This document shows, piece after piece, positions 1 to 7,254 of a stretch of DNA of 36,640 bases. The stretch comes from Archaeoglobaceae archaeon (GTDB lineage Archaea > Halobacteriota > Archaeoglobi > Archaeoglobales > Archaeoglobaceae). Each line of letters starts with the position of its first letter. Position 1 is the stretch's first letter. Under the pieces are notes generated by a model. The model did no database searches. It worked only from the letters and a program-made list of their open reading frames with translations, and was not told the origin of the DNA. A program made the position numbers and the translations under genes. The stretch covers positions 1 to 36,640 of the forward strand of contig JASKJN010000009.1 of NCBI GenBank assembly GCA_030153385.1, read 5' to 3'.

Positions 1-525
1 TCAGACTGCAGGGTTCCTGAAGAGAACAGAATTCCGAATGCTCTCGGCATAAGGGCGCCACTTAGTTGCTTGGATCAGGCAAGATACGGGATCTCTTGGG
101 GCGCGTTGGGAGCTGCAATAGACTGCTACGAGACCGCGCTGAATTATGCGAAGAACAGGAAGCAGTTTGGAGTGCCTATAGCCTCTTTCCAATTAGTTCA
201 GGAGAAGCTTGTGGAAATGTTGATCGAGATCACAAAGGGACAGCTATTGAGCTTTAGATTGGCCCAGCTAATGAATGCTAAAAAGGCTACACCAGAACAG
301 ATTTCCATGGCTAAGAAAAACAACGTTAGAGTTGCGAGGTTCTGTGCAAGAACCGCGAGAGAAATTCTTGGTGCGAACGGAATAAGCCTGGATTACTCGC
401 CAATAAGGCATATGGCAAACATAGAGAGCGTTTACACGTATGAAGGTACTGATGACGTCCACACGCTTATTCTTGGGAGGGCCATCACGGGCGTCGATGC
501 CTTCAGAAGGGAAATTCTGAAATGA
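1..525 (+). CDS. Glutaryl-CoA dehydrogenase-like acyl-CoA dehydrogenase, C-terminal part
   Basis: The gene is cut by the window start and only its last 174 codons are present. The reading frame is open from base 1 (SDCRVPEENRIPNALGIRAP). The fragment holds the end of the middle beta domain and the C-terminal four-helix domain of the flavin-dependent acyl-CoA dehydrogenase family. The segments CLDQARYGISWG, RKQFGVPIASFQ and YEGTDDVHTLILGRAITG match the glutaryl-CoA dehydrogenase branch closely. The Glu of YEGT (codon at 442-444) is in the place of the catalytic base. In anaerobes this enzyme serves benzoate, lysine or glutarate breakdown and passes electrons to ETF. That agrees with the acyl-CoA ligase and NarI-HdrD protein found nearby. 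Whether it also decarboxylates cannot be judged from this part. Confidence 0.85.
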   Translation, partial: SDCRVPEENRIPNALGIRAPLSCLDQARYGISWGALGAAIDCYETALNYAKNRKQFGVPIASFQLVQEKLVEMLIEITKGQLLSFRLAQLMNAKKATPEQISMAKKNNVRVARFCARTAREILGANGISLDYSPIRHMANIESVYTYEGTDDVHTLILGRAITGVDAFRREILK

Positions 526-537
526 TGGATAGAGGCA

Positions 538-549
538 AAAATATTTAAA
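538..549 (+). promoter_or_regulatory. TATA box of the ilv leader/ilvBN transcript
   Basis: An AT-rich archaeal TATA element (AAAATATTTAAA) with a purine-rich BRE-like stretch just before it. The expected start of transcription, about 25 bases on, falls at roughly 569-572. This coincides with the ATG of the small leader ORF at 572, so the transcript would start leaderless on that ORF. Position only; no transcript data. Confidence 0.55.
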
Positions 550-571
550 CAGACAAAGCTACGCTGTGCCA

Positions 572-622
572 ATGGATTACTCTATGAATCTGTTGGTATT
601 GGTATCTGTAGTCCTATTTTAA
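572..622 (+). CDS. Candidate Leu/Val-rich leader peptide upstream of ilvB
   Basis: A 16-codon ORF (MDYSMNLLVLVSVVLF) ends 20 bases before the ilvB start. Eight of the 16 residues are leucine or valine (codons CTG, TTG, TTG, CTA; GTA, GTA, GTA, GTC), the end products of the pathway begun by acetolactate synthase. The ATG lies where transcription from the TATA box at 538-549 should begin, which suits leaderless translation. The layout resembles bacterial ivbL/ilv leader peptides used in attenuation. A second in-frame ATG is at 584. The ORF is too short for composition to prove coding, and a chance hydrophobic ORF remains possible. Confidence 0.5.
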   Translation: MDYSMNLLVLVSVVLF

Positions 623-640
623 ACCTACTCTGAGGTGGGT
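623..640 (+). promoter_or_regulatory. Hairpin covering the ilvB ribosome binding site
   Basis: ACCTAC (623-628) can pair with GTGGGT (635-640) around a 6-base loop, six pairs with one G-U. The 3' arm and loop contain the ilvB Shine-Dalgarno GAGGTGG (632-638). The hairpin begins directly after the leader stop codon (620-622), so a ribosome on the last leader codons would physically open it. This would allow translation-dependent control of ilvB. The stem is short, so its stability at the growth temperature is doubtful. Confidence 0.35.
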
Positions 641-642
641 TC

Positions 643-2304
643 ATGCGTGCTGCTGATGCCTTTGTCAGGGCTCTTGAAAAGGAGGGTGTTGAGGTCGTTT
701 TCGGCATACCTGGAGGTGCGATCCTCGAGATCTACGATGCGCTTTACGATTCGAATATAAAGCATATAACAACGAGACATGAGCAGGGGGCGACGCATGC
801 TGCAGATGGATATGCAAGGGCTAGTGGGAAGGTTGGGGTTGCCTTTGCAACTTCTGGACCGGGGGCAACGAACACGGTAACGGGGATCGCGAATGCCTAC
901 ATGGACTCTTCACCGATCGTGGTTTTCACGGGGCAAGTTGCGAGGAGTTTAATAGGGAACGATGCTTTTCAGGAGGCGGATATAACTGGAATTACAATGC
1001 CGATTACAAAGCACAATTACCTCGTGACTGATCCGAAGAAACTGCTTAGGATCGTGAAAGAGGCCTTTCACATAGCCTCCACTGGTCGTCCAGGCCCAGT
1101 TTTGGTGGACATTCCAAAAGACGTTTCACAGGCAGACATAGAGTTTGATTATCCAAGCAAAATAGAGCTTATGGGCTATAAGCCGAAATACGAGGGGCAT
1201 CCAATGCAGATCAAAAAAGCGGCGGAGCTCATAATGAAGTCAGAAAGACCCATAATACTCGCTGGCGGTGGAGTGAAGATAGCCAACGCAAATAAAGAGC
1301 TTACTGAGCTTGCAGAAACTATTCCAGCGTTTGTAGTGACAACGTTAATGGGTAAAGGCTCGATAAGCGAATATCATCCGCTCTGCTTGGGCTTCGTGGG
1401 AATGCATGGCTCAAAGTACGCGAATTACGCTTTAAGCGAGAGTGATCTCATCATAGCAGTTGGCTGTCGATTCAGCGACAGAACCATAGGCAACACAGCT
1501 CTTTTCGCTCCAGATGCCAAGATCATACACATAGACATCGATCCCGCTGAAATTGGAAAGAATGTTCGTGTAGACGTCCCAATTGTTGGCGATGCAAAGA
1601 GAATCTTATCTCAGCTCATAAAGGTGATTCAGTATAAACAGCGAAAGGAGTGGGAGGAAAAAGTAAGGGAGTGGAGAGAAAAATTCCCGCTGAAATACAG
1701 CAAGCAGGGATTTAAACCGCAATACGTCATCGAAAAGGCTTGCGAATTCTTCCCCGATGCAATAATAACCACTGAGGTTGGGCAGAACCAGATGTGGGCT
1801 GCTCAGTTCTTCAAAGTGAAACACCCAAGACAGTTCATAAGCAGTGGAGGGCTTGGAACAATGGGTTTCGGCTTTCCCGCTGCTATGGGTGCAAAGGTTG
1901 CGTGCCCTGACAGGGAAGTGATCGACATCGCTGGCGACGGAAGCTTCCTGATGAACATTCAGGAACTCGCAACCTGCGTTCACTACGAAATTCCAGTTAA
2001 GGTTTTCATTTTGAACAACGGCTACCTTGGAATGGTCAGACAGTGGCAACAGCTCTTCTACAAAGAGAGGTATTCTGCAACATGCATTGGATGTGAAAAG
2101 GTTAGTTTTGAAAAGATCGCCAACGGTTTCGGAGCACTCGGAATCACAGTTGAGAAGGCAAGTGAAGTTGAATCCGCATTGAGGATCGTTAAGGAGAACA
2201 AAGATGTCCCAGTTGTTGTCGATTTCAGGGTTGACTTTCAGGCAAACGTATTTCCAATGGTCCCACCGGGAAAAGGCTTAAAGGATATAATTGAGGGAGA
2301 GTGA
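643..2304 (+). CDS. ilvB: Acetolactate synthase, catalytic (large) subunit
   Basis: This is the thiamine-diphosphate enzyme that condenses pyruvate (or pyruvate and 2-ketobutyrate), the first shared step of valine, leucine and isoleucine synthesis. At 553 residues it has the normal family length. The catalytic Glu is E47 in RHEQGA. The ThDP/Mg motif is GDGSF at about 431-435, with the paired Asn about 25 residues on (ILNN). A Rossmann-like FAD domain lies in the middle. The start at 643 has a strong GAGGTGG Shine-Dalgarno. ilvN follows at once, so the two form an operon, preceded by the Leu/Val-rich leader ORF. Biosynthetic rather than catabolic use is supported by the partner subunit next door. 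Confidence 0.97.
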   Translation: MRAADAFVRALEKEGVEVVFGIPGGAILEIYDALYDSNIKHITTRHEQGATHAADGYARASGKVGVAFATSGPGATNTVTGIANAYMDSSPIVVFTGQVARSLIGNDAFQEADITGITMPITKHNYLVTDPKKLLRIVKEAFHIASTGRPGPVLVDIPKDVSQADIEFDYPSKIELMGYKPKYEGHPMQIKKAAELIMKSERPIILAGGGVKIANANKELTELAETIPAFVVTTLMGKGSISEYHPLCLGFVGMHGSKYANYALSESDLIIAVGCRFSDRTIGNTALFAPDAKIIHIDIDPAEIGKNVRVDVPIVGDAKRILSQLIKVIQYKQRKEWEEKVREWREKFPLKYSKQGFKPQYVIEKACEFFPDAIITTEVGQNQMWAAQFFKVKHPRQFISSGGLGTMGFGFPAAMGAKVACPDREVIDIAGDGSFLMNIQELATCVHYEIPVKVFILNNGYLGMVRQWQQLFYKERYSATCIGCEKVSFEKIANGFGALGITVEKASEVESALRIVKENKDVPVVVDFRVDFQANVFPMVPPGKGLKDIIEGE

Positions 2305-2305
2305 T

Positions 2306-2794
2306 ATGAAGTATACAATCGCAGTTCTTGTGGAAAACAAGCCGGGAGTTCTGGCAAGAGTTGCATCGCTTTTCAGGAGAAGGGGTTTCAACATTGAAAG
2401 CCTTACTGTCGGCACCACGGAACGAGAGGATCTTTCAAGAATGACAATAGTGGTCAATGGAGACGAAAAGGTGCTTGAACAGGTGACCAAGCAGTTGAAC
2501 AAGCTCATAGAGGTGATAAAGGTAAGCGACGTAACTATGAACTCTGTAGAGAGGGAGCTATGCTTAATAAGAGTCAATTCACCTCCAGAGAAAAGGGGGG
2601 AAATTATAGAATTAACGAATATTTTCAGGGGCAGGATCGTGGATGTGGCAAAGGACAGCTTCATTATAGAGATAACAGGAGACGAGGACAAGATCAACGC
2701 ATTTATTGACCTTATGAGGATCTATGGGATAAAAGAAGTTGCAAGGACTGGTAAGGTGGCAATGGTCAGAGGGGGAAGGAACAGCGAAAAGTAA
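2306..2794 (+). CDS. ilvN: Acetolactate synthase, regulatory (small) subunit
   Basis: The 162-residue protein starts with [19 protein letters not shown], the first strand and helix of an ACT domain. A second half (from about residue 85) matches the C-terminal domain of acetolactate synthase small subunits, with [14 protein letters not shown]. The subunit binds valine and activates the large subunit. The ATG at 2306 lies one base after the ilvB stop and has GAGGGAG at 2293-2299 inside the ilvB end; a TTG at 2291 is less likely. Tight spacing indicates translational coupling with ilvB. Confidence 0.95.
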   Translation: MKYTIAVLVENKPGVLARVASLFRRRGFNIESLTVGTTEREDLSRMTIVVNGDEKVLEQVTKQLNKLIEVIKVSDVTMNSVERELCLIRVNSPPEKRGEIIELTNIFRGRIVDVAKDSFIIEITGDEDKINAFIDLMRIYGIKEVARTGKVAMVRGGRNSEK

Positions 2795-2843
2795 CGTGCG
2801 ATTTTTCGAAGCAAAAATTTTTAATCTTTCGAAAAAGTAGTTC

Positions 2844-4577
2844 ATGATGAATCCAATGCTCACAATTATCACGAAGAGAGAAGACATTAGAGACTGCGAG
2901 ATCGCGATCTTGGAAACAGAAGACATTGAGATCTTGGAAGAAGCAAAGAAGCACAGCAAATTCGTTTTGATTTTTGGAGAAAAAGCGGAATGTAAAGCTA
3001 GAAGCGAAGTCTCTGACTTTATTTCAAAATTTGAGCTTTTCAAGTTGATCGTCGAGAAAATTCCGGAACCAATAATCGTGCACGACATGGATAGAATTCT
3101 TTATGCGAATCCAAAAGCCAAGGAAATCTTTTCTGATGCTTTAAACAGGAGTTTAGTGGATTTAATACCTCCAAATTTTAGGTCAGTGGTATTTCAAAGT
3201 ATGGAGATGGTTCTAAAAGGCGAAAGGGTGGAACCGATTGAAGTCCCTCTCAAGATTCCTGATCTCAAAGAAGTTTGGGTCGAGATGCTTCCGAGTTTGG
3301 TAGCTTTTGAAGGAAAGCCAGCAATTCTGCTTGTGCTTAGAGATCTTACTAAGAAAAAGAGAGTTGAAGAGAAATACAAGGAATTCTTCGAGAATTCTCT
3401 TGATATCATCGTTGTAACAGATCTGGAAGGGAAATATGTAGAAGTCAACAGAGCTTTTGAAGAGACCTTTGGCTACACGAGGGAGGAGATTGTTGGAAGG
3501 AATTTTGCAGAAATCCTTAGACTCCAAAAAGAGACCGCTGAAGAGATCTTTAAAAGCTATAACAGGGCTTTCAGGGAAAAAAGGGATCTTAGAGGACTGG
3601 TATTCGAAGTAAAGAGAAAGGACGGGCGAAAGATAGTAGTTGAAGGCAACGTAAGGCTACTTTGGGAGGGAGGCAGAATAGTGGGCTTTGTCGGTAATTA
3701 CAGAGATATAACTGACCGAGTTAAATTGGAGAAGAAGCTAAAAGAAAGCGAGGAAAGGTATAGGGTGATATTTGAGAATTCTCCAATTCAAATTGCACTG
3801 GTTGACGAAAACGGAGTTTTTATCGAAGCAAATCCTACAATGGTCAAAAGCATAGGGGTTGAGCCCATTGGAAAAAGCTATCATGATCTTTTCTCAAAAG
3901 AAGTTGCAGAGAGGAGGATTCAAAACCTCAGAAAAGCGATCGAGAAAAACGAGGTGCTTGTTTTCGAAGATGAGAGAGAGGGAAGAAGCTTTGTCACCCA
4001 CTACGTACCAATAAAATTGGAGGGAAAAAAATGCTGTTTAATAATCGCTCATGAGATCACCGAGATATTAAGGCTAAACAAGTTTTTGACGCTCATAATT
4101 GAAATAAACGAGGCGATGGTAAGGGTTAGGGATAAGAAAAAGTTGATAGAAAAAGTTGAGAGAATTCTCTCAGACTATTCCGCAAGAATATCCGATCAGC
4201 CTGAGGAATCATGCTTTAAATTGAGCCATGGGGGCAAAGAATATGGGTATCTGTGTCTGAACGTGGAGCGAGAGGAAGAGAAGAAGCTGATCCAGAGTTT
4301 GGCTGAAAATTTAGCTTTCTCTCTCAAAGCAATGGAAGACGAAAAAAGGAAAGAGGAACTTTACCAAAAGCTACTTGAGAATATTCAATTATTGGCTTAT
4401 CTTGTAGATGGGATCAGAAATCCGCTTGCCGCAATAAGGGCATACTCAGAAACTTTGATCGGTGATGAAGCTGTGAGAGAAAAGATCCTGAGGCAGGTAG
4501 ACAGGATTGTTGAGATCATGAAAAGCCTCGATATCGCTTGGATGGAACTGGAAAAGTTTTGTAAAGAGAAAATTTGA
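2844..4577 (+). CDS. Multi-PAS sensor protein with degenerate histidine-kinase core
   Basis: The protein has 577 residues. An unassigned N-terminal segment of about 65 residues is followed by three PAS-like domains (roughly 65-170, 178-295 and 300-405), then a helical or GAF-like part. At the end is a HisKA-like dimerisation helix, LVDGIRNPLAAIRAY. In ordinary kinases the residue before the x-x-RNPL motif is the phosphorylated His; here it is Asp (D522). The protein then stops, so the HATPase catalytic domain is absent. The next gene starts 69 bases on with its own promoter, so no missing half is present. It may sense redox state or a small ligand and act through protein contact. No signal peptide or membrane helix is seen, so it is probably cytoplasmic. 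An A/T-rich TATA element at about 2814-2825 fits a leaderless start at 2844. Confidence 0.8.
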   Translation: MMNPMLTIITKREDIRDCEIAILETEDIEILEEAKKHSKFVLIFGEKAECKARSEVSDFISKFELFKLIVEKIPEPIIVHDMDRILYANPKAKEIFSDALNRSLVDLIPPNFRSVVFQSMEMVLKGERVEPIEVPLKIPDLKEVWVEMLPSLVAFEGKPAILLVLRDLTKKKRVEEKYKEFFENSLDIIVVTDLEGKYVEVNRAFEETFGYTREEIVGRNFAEILRLQKETAEEIFKSYNRAFREKRDLRGLVFEVKRKDGRKIVVEGNVRLLWEGGRIVGFVGNYRDITDRVKLEKKLKESEERYRVIFENSPIQIALVDENGVFIEANPTMVKSIGVEPIGKSYHDLFSKEVAERRIQNLRKAIEKNEVLVFEDEREGRSFVTHYVPIKLEGKKCCLIIAHEITEILRLNKFLTLIIEINEAMVRVRDKKKLIEKVERILSDYSARISDQPEESCFKLSHGGKEYGYLCLNVEREEEKKLIQSLAENLAFSLKAMEDEKRKEELYQKLLENIQLLAYLVDGIRNPLAAIRAYSETLIGDEAVREKILRQVDRIVEIMKSLDIAWMELEKFCKEKI

Positions 4578-4645
4578 AAAGCTTTTTAATTGCCATGACA
4601 ATCAGTATAGAAAAATATTTATCTTTGAATCGAGTATAATTTATC

Positions 4646-6358
4646 ATGCCTGGAACTGAAGGTAAGACTTTGATGGAGCTCAGACCGGAAGATGTTGAGA
4701 AGATCTGGCTCAAGCACTACGACAAAGGGGTTCGGGCTCACATAGACTATCCTGAAATCCCCCTATATGCCTTGCTCGAAGAAAGTGCTAAAAGGTATCC
4801 TGAAAAGCCTGCACTGATCTTTTATGGGAAAAGGATCACGTATAAAGAATTAAATGAACTCACGGACAGGGTTGCAAGTTATTTGTACAGCATTGGGATA
4901 AGAAAGGGTTCCAAAGTTCTTATAGATCTCCCGAATCTCCCACAGTACGTGATCGCTTACTACGGTATCCTAAAAGCTGGTGCGACAGTTGTGCAGTGCA
5001 ATCCGCTTTATACGGAGAGAGAAATACGATACATCATTGAGAATAGCGAAGCTGAAGCTGCCTTCCTCCTTGAATCGCTTTTTCCAAAGTTCGAAAAAAT
5101 TCTGAATGAGGGAAAGCTAAAAAAGGCTGTAATTTGCAAGGTAGAGGATTATCTGCCATTCCCGCTTAACATATTATACCCGCTGAAGAAGGAAAAAGTC
5201 AAAATTCCGAAGAGAAGCGATGTAGCCTTCTGGAAGGAGATTGAAAAACAGAAACCTTTGCGTGAGAGACCGAGCATCGATCCGAAGGAAGATGTAGCGG
5301 TATTCCTTTACACCGGAGGCACGACGGGAGTTCCGAAGGCTGTGATGTCCACACACTACAATCTCGTCGCAAACACGTATCAGGTGCTTGAATGGCTACC
5401 CGACAAAGATCCAGAAAGAGATACTTATCTCGGTGTTTTGCCTTATTTCCACAGCTATGGTATGACAACATCACTCAACGCACCCATTGCATTCGGAGCT
5501 ACTATCGTGCTCGTTCCCGATCCGAGGGATGTGAAGTCGATTCTCAAGTTCATCCAGAAGTATAAGGTAGCAATCTTCTGCGGAGTTCCAACGATGTATG
5601 CTGCGGTACTCAACCATCCTGAAAGGAAGAAATACGATCTCTCTACAGTAAGAGCCTGCATAAGCGGTGCAGCACCATTGCCAGTGGAGCTTAAGAAGAA
5701 CTTTGAAAGCGCAACTGGTGGAAAGCTTGTTGAGGGCTATGGCTTGAGCGAAACTTCACCAGTAACGCATGCAAATCCGATTTATGGTCTGAATAAGGCT
5801 GGAAGCATCGGAATTCCTCTGCCAGACACCCTTGCGGTTGTTGTCGATGAGGAGGGCAGAGTTTTACCTACAGGCCAGATCGGAGAGCTCGCGATTTATG
5901 GGCCTCAGGTTATGAAGGGATACTGGAAGATGGAAAGCGAAACCGCTAAGGTTCTTGTAAATGGCTGGTTGCTCACCGGGGATATGGCTAAGATGGACGA
6001 AGATGGTTACTTCTATATCGTTGAAAGAAAGAAGGACATGATAATAGCGGGAGGATACAATATCTATCCGAGGGAAGTGGAGGAAGTGCTTTACGAGCAT
6101 CCTGCAGTGCTCGAAGCTGCTGTTATCGGTGCTCCAGATCCCTACAGGGGCGAAACTGTGAAGGCCTTTGTCGTTCTCAAGCCAGAGTTTAGGGGAAAGG
6201 TAACCGCTGAGGAGATCATCAAGTTCTGCAAGGAGAGACTTGCAGCATACAAAGTCCCGAAGCTTATTGAGTTCAGGGATGAGTTGCCCAAGTCAGCGGT
6301 TGGAAAAATCCTGAGGAGGGTATTAAAGGAGGAAGAAATAAAGAAGGCCAAGACTTAA
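4646..6358 (+). CDS. AMP-forming acyl-CoA ligase (fatty acid-CoA ligase family)
   Basis: This is a 570-residue adenylate-forming enzyme that activates a carboxylic acid with ATP and joins it to CoA. Family motifs are in order: phosphate loop YTGGTTGVPKAV (from residue 222), EGYGLSETSP, the hinge GWLLTGDMAKMDEDGYFYIV, RKKDMIIAGGYNIYPREVE, and the catalytic Lys in PKSAVGKILRR near the C-terminus. Similarity is greatest to long- and medium-chain fatty acyl-CoA synthetases. The exact acid cannot be told from sequence. The gene stands alone, with TATA-like AAAAATATTTATC at 4611-4623 and no clear Shine-Dalgarno, so it may be leaderless. The downstream cytochromes and HdrD-like protein suggest a role in fatty acid oxidation. 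Confidence 0.92.
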   Translation: MPGTEGKTLMELRPEDVEKIWLKHYDKGVRAHIDYPEIPLYALLEESAKRYPEKPALIFYGKRITYKELNELTDRVASYLYSIGIRKGSKVLIDLPNLPQYVIAYYGILKAGATVVQCNPLYTEREIRYIIENSEAEAAFLLESLFPKFEKILNEGKLKKAVICKVEDYLPFPLNILYPLKKEKVKIPKRSDVAFWKEIEKQKPLRERPSIDPKEDVAVFLYTGGTTGVPKAVMSTHYNLVANTYQVLEWLPDKDPERDTYLGVLPYFHSYGMTTSLNAPIAFGATIVLVPDPRDVKSILKFIQKYKVAIFCGVPTMYAAVLNHPERKKYDLSTVRACISGAAPLPVELKKNFESATGGKLVEGYGLSETSPVTHANPIYGLNKAGSIGIPLPDTLAVVVDEEGRVLPTGQIGELAIYGPQVMKGYWKMESETAKVLVNGWLLTGDMAKMDEDGYFYIVERKKDMIIAGGYNIYPREVEEVLYEHPAVLEAAVIGAPDPYRGETVKAFVVLKPEFRGKVTAEEIIKFCKERLAAYKVPKLIEFRDELPKSAVGKILRRVLKEEEIKKAKT

Positions 6359-6469
6359 TTTTCATATTTATTTTTAGCAATAAATATTTTTGAGAATGAC
6401 TTGTTAAAACTTGGGGGGCAAATAAATTGAGAAAAGTTTATAGCTTTAAAAATTAACGGGGCTCGAAGC

Positions 6470-6856
6470 ATGAAGGGTGAAAGGATGAGGTGGACAATAC
6501 TGATCCCGATCTTAGCCTTGCTTCTGCTCGGATGCATCGAGCAAAAGGCAACTCTAAACGTTGAGAGAAACGTAGTTTACAATTGCCAATGCCACGAAGA
6601 GCCTTGGAAGTATGAAAAACATTACGCAAACGTTACAAGCTGTAAAGAATGCCATGGAAATGAGATCTTGGCAGTTCACAAAAATTTAACAGATTGGGTA
6701 TGGGAAAGCGCTTCTGAAGCCACTTGCACGCTCTGCCACGATTCTTCGTTGCTTGTAAATCATATGCCGGGGAACTGCGAGGTCTGCCATAAGACGATGG
6801 TTGATAGGCACAGCAAGTATTTGGAGAAATACATTGAGCATGAGGTGAAATCATGA
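6470..6856 (+). CDS. Small multiheme cytochrome c lipoprotein
   Basis: The N-terminal hydrophobic segment ends in LLLLGC, a lipobox-like site, so the mature protein is probably anchored outside the membrane. Three CXXCH heme sites are present (CKECH, CTLCH, CEVCH). A fourth site near the N-terminus reads CQCH, one residue short of the motif. It overlaps the next cytochrome gene by 4 bases (ATGA), and a membrane HdrD-like protein follows. The three likely form one electron-transfer unit. ATG 6485 has GGGTGA just before it and is an alternative start. A TATA-like GTTTATAG at 6436-6443 lies upstream. The function is inferred from heme sites only. Confidence 0.8.
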   Translation: MKGERMRWTILIPILALLLLGCIEQKATLNVERNVVYNCQCHEEPWKYEKHYANVTSCKECHGNEILAVHKNLTDWVWESASEATCTLCHDSSLLVNHMPGNCEVCHKTMVDRHSKYLEKYIEHEVKS

Positions 6857-7254
6857 AGAGGCTCGTATTAGTCTTTTTGGTAAGTTTTGCTCTATTCTTT
6901 GCTCCAATAAGTGCACAGCAGAGCGTTCACACGTGCGACACCTGCCACAGTCATGCGGACGTTTATACCGCGCATATTTCGACTTGGACAAATTGCGTTG
7001 ACTGTCACGGTGATCTGCATGCGCTTCATTCCCCGCAGGATGCAAGCTGTCAAGATTGCCATGGCGGTAGCCCGTTCACGATCCTCTGCCATTCAATGCC
7101 GAGCGATATGAAGATCCCGACGATGCAGGGTTTCGATGCTACCTGTGGTAAATGTCATCAAATCGTTACAGATCACCAAGGAGACTGCAAGAACTGTCAT
7201 ACAGAAGAGGTCAACGTCATCCACAAAGATGCGAATGTCTTTGGAGGTGAATGA
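6853..7254 (+). CDS. Pentaheme cytochrome c, exported
   Basis: A 133-residue protein with a typical signal peptide (MKRLVLVFLVSFALFFAPISAQ). Five CXXCH heme sites follow (CDTCH, CVDCH, CQDCH, CGKCH, CKNCH), with many extra His residues able to serve as distal ligands. A further site-like segment (FTILCH) lacks the first Cys. It belongs broadly to the cytochrome c3/c7-like group. It overlaps both neighbours by 4 bases (ATGA), so it is translated together with the upstream lipoprotein cytochrome and the downstream membrane protein. It probably moves electrons to or from that protein on the outer face of the membrane. Confidence 0.85.
   Translation: MKRLVLVFLVSFALFFAPISAQQSVHTCDTCHSHADVYTAHISTWTNCVDCHGDLHALHSPQDASCQDCHGGSPFTILCHSMPSDMKIPTMQGFDATCGKCHQIVTDHQGDCKNCHTEEVNVIHKDANVFGGE

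Noticed and set aside
1606-2049. 147-codon minus-strand frame inside ilvB
   Set aside because: It lies wholly antisense to a well-conserved gene and has no family features of its own.
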